From JAWPMT01 sp965267435 (GTDB taxonomy: Bacteria > Bacteroidota > Bacteroidia > Cytophagales > Cyclobacteriaceae), in NCBI GenBank assembly GCA_965267435.1, contig OZ253960.1, positions 4,774,001-4,838,000 of the forward strand: a stretch of DNA of 64,000 nucleotides, given 5' to 3'. Position 1 is the stretch's first letter. Each line of letters opens with the position of its first letter. This document shows, piece by piece, positions 36,909-45,665 of the stretch. Both the position numbers and the translations under genes were made by a program. The notes under the pieces were generated by a model. That model saw only the letters and a list, made by a program, of their open reading frames with translations, was not told the DNA's origin and did not search any database.

Positions 36909-38435
36909 ATGCTTAGTGACTCAGACCTCAACCAAATAGAAAAACACGGCCTTACCCAGGAAAAGGTAAACCAGCAGATAGAAGCTTTCAAGAATGGATT
37001 TCCGCCGGCAAAACTAACAGCCCCTGCACTCGAGGGAGATGGTCTTTTGAAGATGGACGATGCCCAAGTGAGTGCTGCTATGCGCGCCTATGACGAAGGT
37101 CTGGGGGATCTTGGCATCGTGAAATTTGTGCCTGCATCCGGCGCAGCCACACGGATGTTCAAGAAACTATTTGCTTTCGTAAGCGACTATAAAGGAACGG
37201 ACGAAGACTACGAGCAACTGGTAGCCGATCAAGGAAAGGGATCGATATTCGAATTTTTCAAGAACATTGAGCAGTTCGCCTTCTACGAAGAACTGGCAGA
37301 GAAATACAAAGCCCTCCATGGTAAATCCTTGCAAGAGGCGCAGCTCTCTAGAGAGTACGTTTCGATCATCAACACACTCCTCAATGCAGATGGCCTCAAC
37401 TACGGCTCGCTACCTAAAGGACTGCTTTCTTTTCACAGGGATCAGGAGTCGGTGAGAACGCCCGTCGAAGAGCATGTGGTAGAAGGTTGTCAATACGCGA
37501 AGCAATCCAACAAAACTGTGGCGATCCATTTCACGGTATCGCCCGAGCACATGGATGCCTTTAAGTCTCATGTAGAATCAATCCGGCAATCCTATGAGAG
37601 CACATTTGATTGTCAACTCGACATCAGCTATAGCGTACAGAACCCGGGAACTGATACCATCGCCGTCAATCTCAACAATGAGCCTTTCAGAAATGCTGAT
37701 GGGTCTCTTTTGTTTCGACCTGCAGGTCATGGCGCCTTGCTGGAGAATCTGGACAGCATCAAAACCGACATCATCTTTCTCAAGAACATTGACAACGTAG
37801 TCCCGGACAGATTGAAAGATCAGACCATCCAATACAAGAAGGTAATCGGGGGGATTCTGTTACAATTGCAGGAGAAGGTCTTCGGGTATCTCGGCGAGAT
37901 CGATAGCATGGATGATGCGAAGCAGAGCGAGGTGGCGCAGTTTATCGAAAGCGACCTGGGCTACAAATTTGGTGGGTCCTGGTCCCGTGAGGATTTAAAG
38001 ACCGTTTTGAATCGACCCATCCGTGTATGCGGCGTCGTAAAGAGTGAGGGTGATCCCGGAGGCGGTCCTTTTTGGGTGGCCGATGAGCAGGGAAATGTGT
38101 CTCTGCAAATTGTCGAGACGGCCCAAATCAACCTCGACGATCCTGGTCAGAAGCAGATATTCAATAGCGCGACACATTTCAATCCTGTAGATGTCGTGTG
38201 CGCGGTGAAAGATCATCAGGGTCAGAGTTTCAACTTGATGAACCACTTTGACCCGCAGGCCGGGTTTGTCACCGAGAAGTCCAAGGATGGGAGAGCGCTA
38301 AAAGCTCAAGAGCTACCCGGTCTCTGGAATGGGAGTATGGCACATTGGAACACCATCTTCGTAGAAGTCCCGGTAATCACGTTCAATCCTGTGAAGACAG
38401 TGAACGATCTCCTGAAGGAGCAGCATCAAGGATAA
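36909..38435 (+). CDS. DUF4301 family protein
   Basis: 508 residues from the ATG at 36909 (MLSDSDLNQIEKHGL). A GTG 36 bases upstream is rejected because a good promoter overlaps it. The family signature is visible at the start ('IEKHGLTQEKVNQQIEAFKN'), then 'VKFVPASGAATRMFKKL' near residue 80 and 'VCGVVKSEGDPGGGPFWV' in the C-terminal half. The 'GAATRMFK' and 'GGGPF' loops look like phosphate- or nucleotide-binding turns, but no activity is established that I know of. The product appears cytoplasmic and is not in an operon. It is common in Bacteroidota. Confidence 0.85.
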   Translation: MLSDSDLNQIEKHGLTQEKVNQQIEAFKNGFPPAKLTAPALEGDGLLKMDDAQVSAAMRAYDEGLGDLGIVKFVPASGAATRMFKKLFAFVSDYKGTDEDYEQLVADQGKGSIFEFFKNIEQFAFYEELAEKYKALHGKSLQEAQLSREYVSIINTLLNADGLNYGSLPKGLLSFHRDQESVRTPVEEHVVEGCQYAKQSNKTVAIHFTVSPEHMDAFKSHVESIRQSYESTFDCQLDISYSVQNPGTDTIAVNLNNEPFRNADGSLLFRPAGHGALLENLDSIKTDIIFLKNIDNVVPDRLKDQTIQYKKVIGGILLQLQEKVFGYLGEIDSMDDAKQSEVAQFIESDLGYKFGGSWSREDLKTVLNRPIRVCGVVKSEGDPGGGPFWVADEQGNVSLQIVETAQINLDDPGQKQIFNSATHFNPVDVVCAVKDHQGQSFNLMNHFDPQAGFVTEKSKDGRALKAQELPGLWNGSMAHWNTIFVEVPVITFNPVKTVNDLLKEQHQG

Positions 38436-38479
38436 CAGATAACGTCAGTGCTTGTAACGTCTCGCGTGGGCAACCGTCA

Positions 38480-39064
38480 TTAGTCCAGGGGTTTCACGTC
38501 TTTCCAACTGTCCCCGCGTTTGATGGAGAACAAGGTGGTAATGTTGATTCCAAACCGCTTAGCAATGATCTTGTAGCGAGTCTTGCGATTGGGATCGTGA
38601 ATGATCTTCTTCAATAGCGCCACCTTCGCCGGTGTCAGTTTGGTATTGGGCTTGAAGTCCGGTTTGTAGTCGTAAATGCTTTTGCGCTCACGCATGTAAT
38701 CTGCGTAGGTTTCCCTCGACACCCATTCCAGGTTTGACGCATGACAGTTCGTGCGATTCCTATCCCGAAAGACAAGCTTCTTATAGTCGTTGGGGTTGGG
38801 TACAAACAAATCTGCCACCAACTTGTGAACATAGATCAGGGTATTCTTCCCGTCCTTCTTTTTGGTGGGGATGGCGTGGTATCCAGCATTCTTATAGCCG
38901 GAAAGCATAATTGGGTCGTCGGGTCTATTACTGGGGTATGACAGAACTCTCCCAAAATTGGAGATCTTGAACTTGGACCTCAAGTCATCCCGGCTCCATT
39001 CTTTCCAAACCTCTTCGACATTTTCCTTCGTGTCTTTGGTTGGTTTTTCTTTTTCCTGATTCAA
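38480..39064 (-). CDS. NUMOD4/HNH-like protein with degenerate catalytic motif
   Basis: 194 residues starting at a TTG that overlaps the stop of the upstream gene (TTGA, 39061-39064), implying translational coupling. No ATG is available near the start. An N-terminal NUMOD4-like segment ('WKEW...FKISNFGRVLS') is followed by an HNH-like block, 'VHKLVADLFVPNP' to 'NRTNCHASNLEWVS'. Where active homologues have 'NHIDGNKTNN', this protein has 'VFRDRNRTNC', so the catalytic His appears replaced. The C-terminus ('LTPAKVALLKKII', 'YKIIAKRFGINITTLFSIKRG') is a predicted helix-turn-helix. It may be a DNA-binding regulator derived from a homing-type endonuclease rather than a nuclease. Confidence 0.8.
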   Translation of the reverse strand: MNQEKEKPTKDTKENVEEVWKEWSRDDLRSKFKISNFGRVLSYPSNRPDDPIMLSGYKNAGYHAIPTKKKDGKNTLIYVHKLVADLFVPNPNDYKKLVFRDRNRTNCHASNLEWVSRETYADYMRERKSIYDYKPDFKPNTKLTPAKVALLKKIIHDPNRKTRYKIIAKRFGINITTLFSIKRGDSWKDVKPLD

Positions 39065-39831
39065 AGTTCTCTAATCCAAATGTTTCTAAAACGTACAGGG
39101 TCGCCGTGGTCCTGCAGTATAAGCGGCAGCTTCTCAGCATGAGCTTCATAGCTGGGCATACCTATGAACCGCGTGGGACCAATAAGCGCTACGTTGTTTT
39201 GGGTTAAAACCCCATTGTGGAGTACTGTGATACGAGCAGGAGAGACAATCGCTCCCTTCTCCGAGAATCGCGGAGCAGTGAAAATAATATCATATACTTG
39301 CCAGCTTCCCGGAGGCCTTGAAGCATTGACCAATGGCATATGTTGCTTGTAGACCGATGAGGCCTGTCCATTAGAGTAAGTGCTGTTGCCGTGTGAATTG
39401 AGGATTTGCACCTCGTACATGCCCATGAAGAAGACACCGCTATTGCTGTATCCCTGGCCGGTCTTACCCTCGGCCACCGGAGCATTCCATTCTATGTGCA
39501 GCTGCACATCGCGAAATGATCTTTTCGTGGCAATAGATCCTGTTCGAGGAGCGACCACCAGATCTTTGCCTTCCACCGTCCATTCTATGGGTTGGCCAGG
39601 CTGCACATTGTCAGATGGTGCTTTTTGCCACTCGTCCGTGGAGCCGCCATCAAATAGGACAATCCCATCGGAGGGTGCCGTGTGATCAACAGCCGGAGTG
39701 ACGACACGTACCTCCCGGTCCACTTCAGTAACGGCCCATGGGGCCTTGTTTTCTTCATTGGTTCCTTGGCCTTGAGACGCAAATAGTCCAAAGCACATTG
39801 CCGACAGCAACAAGTATTTCATATTACTCAA
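39061..39831 (-). CDS. DUF1080 / 3-keto-disaccharide hydrolase-like exported protein
   Basis: 256 residues with a signal peptide (MKYLLLSAMCFGLFASQGQG; the ATG three codons in, at 39822, is an equally good start). The family is a LamG-like beta-sandwich: 'IVLFDGGSTDEWQ', 'FRDVQLHIEWNAP', 'NSGVFFMGMYEVQILNS', 'SWQVYDIIFTAPRF', 'ITVLHNGVLTQNN' and 'PVRFRNIWIREL' at the end. Some members cleave 3-keto-glycosides; others only bind sugar. It acts outside the cytoplasm. It is translationally coupled to the HNH-like gene downstream, an unusual partner. It probably uses the promoter at 39971-40005, leaving a long leader of about 135 bases. Confidence 0.88.
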   Translation of the reverse strand: MSNMKYLLLSAMCFGLFASQGQGTNEENKAPWAVTEVDREVRVVTPAVDHTAPSDGIVLFDGGSTDEWQKAPSDNVQPGQPIEWTVEGKDLVVAPRTGSIATKRSFRDVQLHIEWNAPVAEGKTGQGYSNSGVFFMGMYEVQILNSHGNSTYSNGQASSVYKQHMPLVNASRPPGSWQVYDIIFTAPRFSEKGAIVSPARITVLHNGVLTQNNVALIGPTRFIGMPSYEAHAEKLPLILQDHGDPVRFRNIWIREL

Positions 39832-39970
39832 ATCTGGATTTACTCAACAATTCGCACAGCGACCAACACCTCAAGCAGGATCATAGAATACTCAAATCCC
39901 TTGAAATGAGTTGGAGAAGATAAATAATGGTCAGAGCACTTAGAGAGTAACTCCTAGTCTTTACACTGAT

Positions 39971-40005
39971 CAAATTTACCAGATCGGCCGAATGTTCGGC
40001 CCAAA
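39971..40005 (-). promoter_or_regulatory. Predicted promoter with a palindrome in its spacer
   Basis: On the minus strand a -33 TTTG (40002-40005) and a perfect -7 TAAATTTG (39971-39978) lie 23 bp apart, at the long end of the accepted range. The 16-bp inverted repeat GGCCGAATGTTCGGCC (39986-40001) fills the upstream part of the spacer. It directs transcription toward the DUF1080 gene. Confidence 0.4.
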
Positions 40006-40031
40006 ATTTCAAAAATTTTGAACGACCGTTC
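39986..40031. repeat. Three back-to-back inverted repeats
   Basis: GGCCGAA-TG-TTCGGCC (39986-40001), CAAAATTT-CAA-AAATTTTG (40002-40020) and GAACG-AC-CGTTC (40020-40031) adjoin without gaps, directly after the stop of the M28 peptidase gene. None has a T tract typical of a terminator for that gene. Confidence 0.85.
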
Positions 40032-40033
40032 TA

Positions 40034-41404
40034 TCAAATCCCAAAATTGTCAATGAGATAGACAAGTGCCGTCATCGCAGCAGCACCTAATTCCAGCTCT
40101 CGTTGATTGACACTTTCGAAAGTATCTATGTGCGTATGATGGTATTTGAAATATCGCTGGGAATCCGGTAGCAACCCTACAAGAAATGTACCCTGCTGGG
40201 CAAGTGGTCCAATATCCGCACCTCCACCGGGCAAGTCAAAACTGTGCAGATCATATGACAGAAAATACTGCTGACCCCAATCCAGGAGTGTCTTCTGCTG
40301 CTCTTCAGTACCTGTCGAAGTAAATCCCCTGGGCACAAATCCCCCACGATCAGATTCCATCGCCGCAATGTGCCTTTCTCCATTTTCCTCCGCATAGTCG
40401 GCGTATCCCCTGCCGCCGGCGCCACCGTTTTCCTCATTCATCCACATGACTGCCCGCAACGTACGCTTGGGCTGGATCCCCAGGGCTTTGAAGGTCCTTA
40501 GCACCTCGATGCCCTGCATACATCCCGTGCCATCGTCATGGGCTCCTTCCCCTACGTCCCATGAATCCAAGTGACCTCCTACAGCAATGTACTCGTCGGG
40601 AAACTCACTGCCATTGAGTTGACCGACAACATTGTAGGAGAGCACCTCGCCCTGCATTTCGCAGTGCGTCTCCACATAAACTTCCAAATCGCCCTGATCG
40701 TCAAGCAAGGAGCTCAGGAATTCGGCCTCGTTGGTACTGATGGCCATTGCGGGGATCATCGCAATATTCGGTTTGTATCTGAGGGTTCCTGTATGCGGAA
40801 TGTTGTCTTGAAAATTGGTCGCCGAGCGCACGATCACTGCCTTGGCCCCATACTTAGCTGCTTCAGAGGCGCCGTACACCCGCTGGATAACAGATTGTCC
40901 ATACGCACGAAAGGAATGTATCAGACTCTTATCCGGTGAAATATTGTAGAAAACTATTTTCCCACGAAGTGCCTCCCCTAGCTCCTCCACTTCATCCATA
41001 CTGTTGACCTGTACCAACTGGCCCTTTGCACCTGCGGGGCCAGTCCCTACGGAATTGCCCAGCGCAATGGGATTGAGCGCGTAAGTTCCCAGCTTATCAG
41101 AATTCAAAAGGATAGCTTTCTCCTTTTGACCACGTACCCATTTTGGGACCATCACTGGCTGAAGAAATACAGTGTCAAATCCGTAAGACATCATCACTTG
41201 CCGGGTGAACTCCACTGCAGCGGCAGCTCCTGGAGAGCCACTTAGTCTCGGTCCGATCTCCTTCGTCAAGTACCGTAGATTATGATAGGCCCGACTGTTG
41301 TTCAGTTGCTCTTTATAAATGCTTGCGATGACTTCCGATGGATCCTGCGCTCCGCAGGGTCGGATACCTGAGAGCACAACAAGTAGTATAAGCAGGTTTT
41401 TCAT
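40034..41404 (-). CDS. M28-family metallopeptidase (carboxypeptidase Q-like), exported
   Basis: 456 residues with a signal peptide ending near RPCGAQ. It is a di-zinc aminopeptidase/carboxypeptidase. All zinc ligands can be placed: His in 'GGHLDSWD', Asp in 'AHDDGTG', Glu-Glu in 'MNEENGG', Asp in 'ESDRGG' and His in 'YHHTHIDT'. A PA-type insert ('VVGQLNGSE...' preceded by the 'YGAKAVIVRS' region) sits between the N-terminal part and the catalytic core. It probably degrades peptides in the periplasm or outside the cell. A small gap of about 68 bp separates it from the LD-carboxypeptidase gene, so co-transcription is possible. Confidence 0.93.
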   Translation of the reverse strand: MKNLLILLVVLSGIRPCGAQDPSEVIASIYKEQLNNSRAYHNLRYLTKEIGPRLSGSPGAAAAVEFTRQVMMSYGFDTVFLQPVMVPKWVRGQKEKAILLNSDKLGTYALNPIALGNSVGTGPAGAKGQLVQVNSMDEVEELGEALRGKIVFYNISPDKSLIHSFRAYGQSVIQRVYGASEAAKYGAKAVIVRSATNFQDNIPHTGTLRYKPNIAMIPAMAISTNEAEFLSSLLDDQGDLEVYVETHCEMQGEVLSYNVVGQLNGSEFPDEYIAVGGHLDSWDVGEGAHDDGTGCMQGIEVLRTFKALGIQPKRTLRAVMWMNEENGGAGGRGYADYAEENGERHIAAMESDRGGFVPRGFTSTGTEEQQKTLLDWGQQYFLSYDLHSFDLPGGGADIGPLAQQGTFLVGLLPDSQRYFKYHHTHIDTFESVNQRELELGAAAMTALVYLIDNFGI

Positions 41405-41472
41405 TGAGGCAAGATATAACCTGCGTACCTCTTATGCATAAGTCTGTTACAGAAGCGGTGAAATCAGCTCTA

Positions 41473-42471
41473 TCAGGCAACAGGACGCTCCAGGAGTTTG
41501 ATGCCTTTCTTTTTGGAGCTCAGCTCTGCATTGATCCCTATTGGGAGGGTGACATTGTGAGATTCGTGACCAAATGGCAAGCCCATTACCACAGGTACAT
41601 TTAAGTCGGCAAATTGCTCACGAAAGACTTCTTCCAGGCCTATGGAAATCTCATAACCAGGATCGCCGGGCTCCTGGTCACAGTTGGTGAAATATCCTAG
41701 CGCAATGCCCGCAACCCCATTAAGGGCACCGCTCTGCTTCAGTTGTGTCAGCATACGGTCAATTCGATAGGGGGACTCGCCGACCTCCTCGATAAAGAGA
41801 ATATGACCAGCATAATCCATAGCATAAGGCGTACCCACAAGGCTCGCCAGCAAGGAGAGATTGCCACCGGCCAGTAAGCCCTCCGAGGTCCCTTCGAAAA
41901 TCACCTTGGCTTCCTCACTCCGAATCTTGGTGGTTTTTCCTTTCATAACCACGTCCTGGAAGTAGTCCAATGTGAAGTCATTGTACTCTGAGGCCCCTAC
42001 TGGCCCGTGGTAGCCAACTACACCCGACTTGTGATAAATGGCCTGATGTAGCGCCGTGATATCACTATATCCTATCAGTGGCTTGGCATTGGACCTTATG
42101 AGCTCATAATCAAGTTGTGGCAGGAGCCGACCACTGCCGTACCCTCCTCGCACGCACATGATTCCGTGTACGTCGCTATCCAAATACATGTCATGGAGGT
42201 CCTTTACCCTTTGTTGATCGGTGCCGGATAAAAAACCACGTCTGACCCTCAAATTGTCAGAATACTTCACCTGAAAGCCAAGTGCGGAAATATTCTCCAG
42301 CGCTGACTCAAAAGCCGACCGGCTCACTGCACTGGCAGGTGCTACCAATCCAAGGGTGGCATCTTTGGGAAGAGCACCGGGAACGATGCGAGGTGGCTTT
42401 TCTTCCATGGTACCTTGTTGAGGTATCAAAGTCAGGAGCGGTATTGATGCCAAAAATTTTCGCCTTTCCAT
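41473..42471 (-). CDS. LD-carboxypeptidase (S66 family), exported
   Basis: 332 residues from the ATG at 42471 (MERRKFLASIPLLTLIPQQG). Upstream in-frame starts run through the lepB relic region and are rejected. S66 peptidases cut the L,D bond of murein tetrapeptides (LdcA) or act on microcin-like substrates (MccF). Motifs: 'LGLVAPAS', 'MCVRGGYGSGRLLPQLDYE', 'KPLIGYSDITALH' holding the family's nucleophile Ser, and 'GGNLSLLASLVGTPY' and 'LFIEEVGESPYRIDRML' with the catalytic Glu region. 'ERRKFL' recalls a Tat-like start but lacks the twin Arg plus Phe-Leu-Lys pattern in full. A role in murein recycling or remodelling is inferred. Confidence 0.9.
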   Translation of the reverse strand: MERRKFLASIPLLTLIPQQGTMEEKPPRIVPGALPKDATLGLVAPASAVSRSAFESALENISALGFQVKYSDNLRVRRGFLSGTDQQRVKDLHDMYLDSDVHGIMCVRGGYGSGRLLPQLDYELIRSNAKPLIGYSDITALHQAIYHKSGVVGYHGPVGASEYNDFTLDYFQDVVMKGKTTKIRSEEAKVIFEGTSEGLLAGGNLSLLASLVGTPYAMDYAGHILFIEEVGESPYRIDRMLTQLKQSGALNGVAGIALGYFTNCDQEPGDPGYEISIGLEEVFREQFADLNVPVVMGLPFGHESHNVTLPIGINAELSSKKKGIKLLERPVA

Positions 42472-42537
42472 GGCAACTAAAATAAGCACAATCTGCCGTG
42501 GTTCCGGTGCAAAAAGATCGATCGATCTAAATATCAT

Positions 42538-42684
42538 ATGGTTTTCACTGACCAGGTGCGAGCTGCACAGTTGGTGAGCATGTGCTTCGTCATGGGTGAC
42601 AATCGGCACAATGCGATGGATTCCCGATACATCGGATTGATCCCTATGGAGGACGTTAAAGGTCGTGCAGAAGTATTATTTTGA
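42538..42684 (+). pseudogene. C-terminal relic of signal peptidase I (lepB)
   Basis: In a gap between minus-strand genes, the plus strand encodes a 48-residue frame. Its second half reads MGDNRHNAMDSRYIGLIPM then EDVKGRAEVLF and a stop. This is box E of type I signal peptidases (GDNRxNSxDSRYxGxVPxxxxxGKA) and the expected C-terminal end. The N-terminal catalytic Ser and Lys boxes are absent; upstream the frame reaches a stop at 42478-42480 with no similarity. The usual Ser after GDNRxN is Ala here. I read it as a decaying fragment left by deletion or recombination; a functional lepB is presumably elsewhere. Confidence 0.8.
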
Positions 42685-42690
42685 TCTACT

Positions 42691-44766
42691 TCAATTGGGG
42701 CGTATAGAGACCGCAAAACCACCACCGGGGGCCATCATCAGACTCAGATTGCTTTGGGATGTGACCGCCAAGGTATCAATGGCCATGGCCGTGGGGTTAT
42801 CATCCCAATGGCTCTCCTGCGTATCACGATATACGACTGCCTGGTAGCTCCTATCCGTTTCAAGGAAGTCGAAGGCTAATTCAAAATCCTGGCCTCGCTC
42901 ATCCGCAACACCCCCTACGAACCATCCCTCCCCGGATCGCTCTTTCCGGGCAATCACCACAAAGTCGCCCACTTCCCCGTCCAGGACCAAGCTCTCGCTC
43001 CAGTCCACCCCCACATCGCGAATAAACTGGAAGGCAGGCTGGTTGTCGTAGTGCTCTATGAGGTCAGCCGCCATTTGCACCGGACTATAGATCACCACAT
43101 AGAGTCCCAATTGGTGAGCGAGGGTGGTGTTCACGTGGCTCTCCTCCTCCTTGCGATAAGGGGCCATTTTGATGTTGAAAATGCCAGGGGTAAAATCAAT
43201 AGGTCCTGCCAACATACGGGTAAACGGAACAATAGTCAGGTGCTCCGGGGGATTGCCCAGCTCCACCGCCCACGCATTGAATTCCTGACCACGAAGGCCT
43301 TCTCTGGAGATAGCGTTGGGATAGGTCCGGCGCTTACCTGTCGCTTTTATCGGTTCATGGGCATTAATCGCCACCTGATATTCCAGACCTTTTTCGAGTA
43401 CGCGATGGTAATGGTTGACCATCCACTGGCCATGATGTCGCTCGCCGTCTGGTATAATGGGGCCGACATAGCCCGTCTTAACGGCGCGAATCCCCAGCGA
43501 CCTCATCAAGCTATATGCAGTATCCAGTTGCTGGTCATAGGTGCGGGGGGCAGCGGAAGTCTCGTGGTGCATAATGATCTCGACACCTTTGCTTCGCCCA
43601 TACCGTACCACCTCCTGCAAGTCATAATCCGGATAAGGAGTGACGAAATCAAAAACCCCTTCGCGGTCCGGGAAGCCGATCCAACGTTCCCAACCTGTAT
43701 TCCAGCCTTCGACGAGTACCGCCCCAATATTGTTGGCAGCCGCAAAATCAATGTGCCTCTTGGTGTTTTCTGTGGTTGCTCCATGCTTTCCCCCCTCGTA
43801 TTGCCAGGTGGACTTCCCCACATGCATTTCCCACCAGATGCCGACATATTTCGTCGGCTGGATCCACGACACATCCAGGGTGCTATCGACCGGGTCGTTG
43901 AGATTGACTATCAGGTTGGATTCGATGAGATCACCTGCACGATTGCCAAACTGAATGGTACGCCACGGCGTCACAAACGGTAGCTGCGCCTTCACCTTAT
44001 GGCCCTCTTTCGCAGCAACGAGTTCACTGGTAAGCTTTAGAGACAGCGTATCTACCCGCAAAGTCATACCCGCATAGTCGGTGAGATCGGCTTCATGAAA
44101 ACTCATGTACTTGCCATTGGCAGTCTTCATCGTGACAGGCGTGTTGACTGCGTTTTCTGGAATGTAAGTAGCGGCCAGGTTGGGATGGTTTTGATATTGG
44201 ATGGCATTGATGTCGGACACTTTCGTCGTGCGATACAGATGCTCATAAATGTCCCAGTCCCCCGGGATCCACCAGGCGCTATGATCGCCTGTGAGCTGAA
44301 ACTCTGTGAGTTCATCCATGATCACAGCCTCCTCCCAATTGTCCTGCTCCGGAAACTCATAGCGGAACCCGACCCCATCGTCATAGATGCGAAACACGAG
44401 ATGTACCCGTCGCTTTGGGTCACTCATCTCCTGCAACTCAAGAAATAGCTCCTTGTACTCATTGGCCACCCACTGCTGTTCGCCCCAGGGCATCTCCCAT
44501 TGTTCTGAAAAACTTGATTCTATCCTGTTGGTGACAATCAGGTTGCTCCCCAATGGAGGGGCGCCCTGAAATTCAAATCCGATGTAGGAGGTGTCAATGA
44601 GCACTTCTCCCTCAAACGTGACCTGATACCCTATTTTGGTGTCGGCCTCAAATACCTTTACCCCCACTTTCTCCTCTGGTGACATGCAGTGAAAAGACGA
44701 CTGGCTTCTCTGACACGACCAGCAAAGCGGCACCAGTAGCATAAGTAGTAATCGAATGGGCTTCAT
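42691..44766 (-). CDS. GH97 family alpha-glucosidase-like lipoprotein, inverting type
   Basis: 691 residues from the ATG at 44766, preceded by AGAAAG. The longer frame would overlap the upstream gene. The lipobox is LVPLCWSC. Family 97 glycoside hydrolases (such as SusB) cleave alpha-glucosides in a (beta/alpha)8 barrel. Visible: 'WWIPGDWDIYEH' in the N-terminal sandwich, 'KYVGIWWEMH', 'VLVEGWNTGWE', 'IIMHHETSAAPRTYD', 'AVKTGYVGPII', 'AINAHEPIKATGKRRTYPN', 'GLRGQEFNAW' and 'PFTRMLAGPIDFTPGIF'. Retaining members carry an Asp nucleophile where this one has Gly in KTGYV, and the Glu of HHETS and NAHEP are present. An inverting, SusB-like mechanism is therefore expected. No SusC/SusD pair is adjacent. 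It lies 14 bp after the MBL hydrolase gene, an operon spacing. Confidence 0.93.
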   Translation of the reverse strand: MKPIRLLLMLLVPLCWSCQRSQSSFHCMSPEEKVGVKVFEADTKIGYQVTFEGEVLIDTSYIGFEFQGAPPLGSNLIVTNRIESSFSEQWEMPWGEQQWVANEYKELFLELQEMSDPKRRVHLVFRIYDDGVGFRYEFPEQDNWEEAVIMDELTEFQLTGDHSAWWIPGDWDIYEHLYRTTKVSDINAIQYQNHPNLAATYIPENAVNTPVTMKTANGKYMSFHEADLTDYAGMTLRVDTLSLKLTSELVAAKEGHKVKAQLPFVTPWRTIQFGNRAGDLIESNLIVNLNDPVDSTLDVSWIQPTKYVGIWWEMHVGKSTWQYEGGKHGATTENTKRHIDFAAANNIGAVLVEGWNTGWERWIGFPDREGVFDFVTPYPDYDLQEVVRYGRSKGVEIIMHHETSAAPRTYDQQLDTAYSLMRSLGIRAVKTGYVGPIIPDGERHHGQWMVNHYHRVLEKGLEYQVAINAHEPIKATGKRRTYPNAISREGLRGQEFNAWAVELGNPPEHLTIVPFTRMLAGPIDFTPGIFNIKMAPYRKEEESHVNTTLAHQLGLYVVIYSPVQMAADLIEHYDNQPAFQFIRDVGVDWSESLVLDGEVGDFVVIARKERSGEGWFVGGVADERGQDFELAFDFLETDRSYQAVVYRDTQESHWDDNPTAMAIDTLAVTSQSNLSLMMAPGGGFAVSIRPN

Positions 44767-44780
44767 CTTTCTTTTGGGGT

Positions 44781-45665
44781 TCAGGTCTGGTTCTTGGTCC
44801 AATAGCGCACCAGTCCGGCCACGCTCATCCAAGAGGGGTTGGCAGCTTCATACAATCGCTTCCCTTGCTCGTCAACACCTCCGAGGACCAGCTGATTCCC
44901 CGTGTAGTGATCGAACGCCGGGAGCATTTCATCATTGGTTTTGCCACTTTCCCACTCCCGCCGGATCCATTGTGCCCAGTCATCAAGACAATCCTCAAGC
45001 TTCTGCAGGTGGGAGGTCGCATCTGTGATTTCACCGAAGTGGGTCAGCATCATACGCTGAATGTCTAGCCCCCTAATGAGGTCCAGAGATTGCTTCCATG
45101 CTTCCAGGTCTATGTCTGGAGGTGGGCAGGGGGGAACGACGGGGCCTGCCTGGATCTTCACACCGGCTACATCCCCGGTGAACAAGGTCTCTTCGACCTG
45201 CCAAGCAATGTGGTGTCTTGCGTGGCCGGGAGTGTGATGCGCCGTGAATTGTTTATCTCCGATGGTCAAGACATCGCCATGATTGACAGTCACTACCTGC
45301 TGTTCGGGGATCGGTTTCATGTCACCCCAGAGGCGATCCATTTCGTCCTGGTAAATCCTGCGAGCGGACTCCATCAGCTTCTCTGGGGATATGAGATGCC
45401 TGGCACCAAAAGGATGGACATAAATCTTGGCGCCAGCCTCGGCAAAGGCCCAGGCGGCACCGGCATGATCCAGGTGAATATGGGTCAGCAGCACATGGCG
45501 GATTTCGTCAATAGATGCTCCCTGATCCTCGACGGCCTGCTTGAGCGTATCGAAAGTAGAATAGGGGCCTGTTTCCACTAGGACCGGGCCCTCGCTCGAC
45601 GGCACAAGAAAAGCGGCGATGGCCCCGGGAAGGTCAAGAAAATTGAGGTCTAAAATCCGTGTCAT
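44781..45665 (-). CDS. Metallo-beta-lactamase-fold hydrolase
   Basis: 294 residues from the ATG at 45665 (MTRILDLNFLDLPGAIAAFL). It has no signal peptide, so it is cytoplasmic. The di-metal site is complete: 'LLTHIHLDHAGAA', 'TPGHARHHIAW', 'LFTGDVAGV' and 'MLTHFGE'. The fold covers glyoxalase II, lactonases and other thioester or ester hydrolases; the C-terminal helical part does not single out one of them. It probably heads a two-gene operon with GH97. It is divergent from the thioesterase gene across about 160 bp. Confidence 0.88.
   Translation of the reverse strand: MTRILDLNFLDLPGAIAAFLVPSSEGPVLVETGPYSTFDTLKQAVEDQGASIDEIRHVLLTHIHLDHAGAAWAFAEAGAKIYVHPFGARHLISPEKLMESARRIYQDEMDRLWGDMKPIPEQQVVTVNHGDVLTIGDKQFTAHHTPGHARHHIAWQVEETLFTGDVAGVKIQAGPVVPPCPPPDIDLEAWKQSLDLIRGLDIQRMMLTHFGEITDATSHLQKLEDCLDDWAQWIRREWESGKTNDEMLPAFDHYTGNQLVLGGVDEQGKRLYEAANPSWMSVAGLVRYWTKNQT

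Noticed and set aside
43051..43983. 310-codon plus-strand frame
   Set aside because: Antisense to the GH97 catalytic domain, whose motifs are clear on the minus strand.
44767..44832. Extended N-terminus of the GH97 protein
   Set aside because: It overlaps the end of the MBL hydrolase gene and would bury the lipoprotein signal; the ATG at 44766 has a good AGAAAG upstream.
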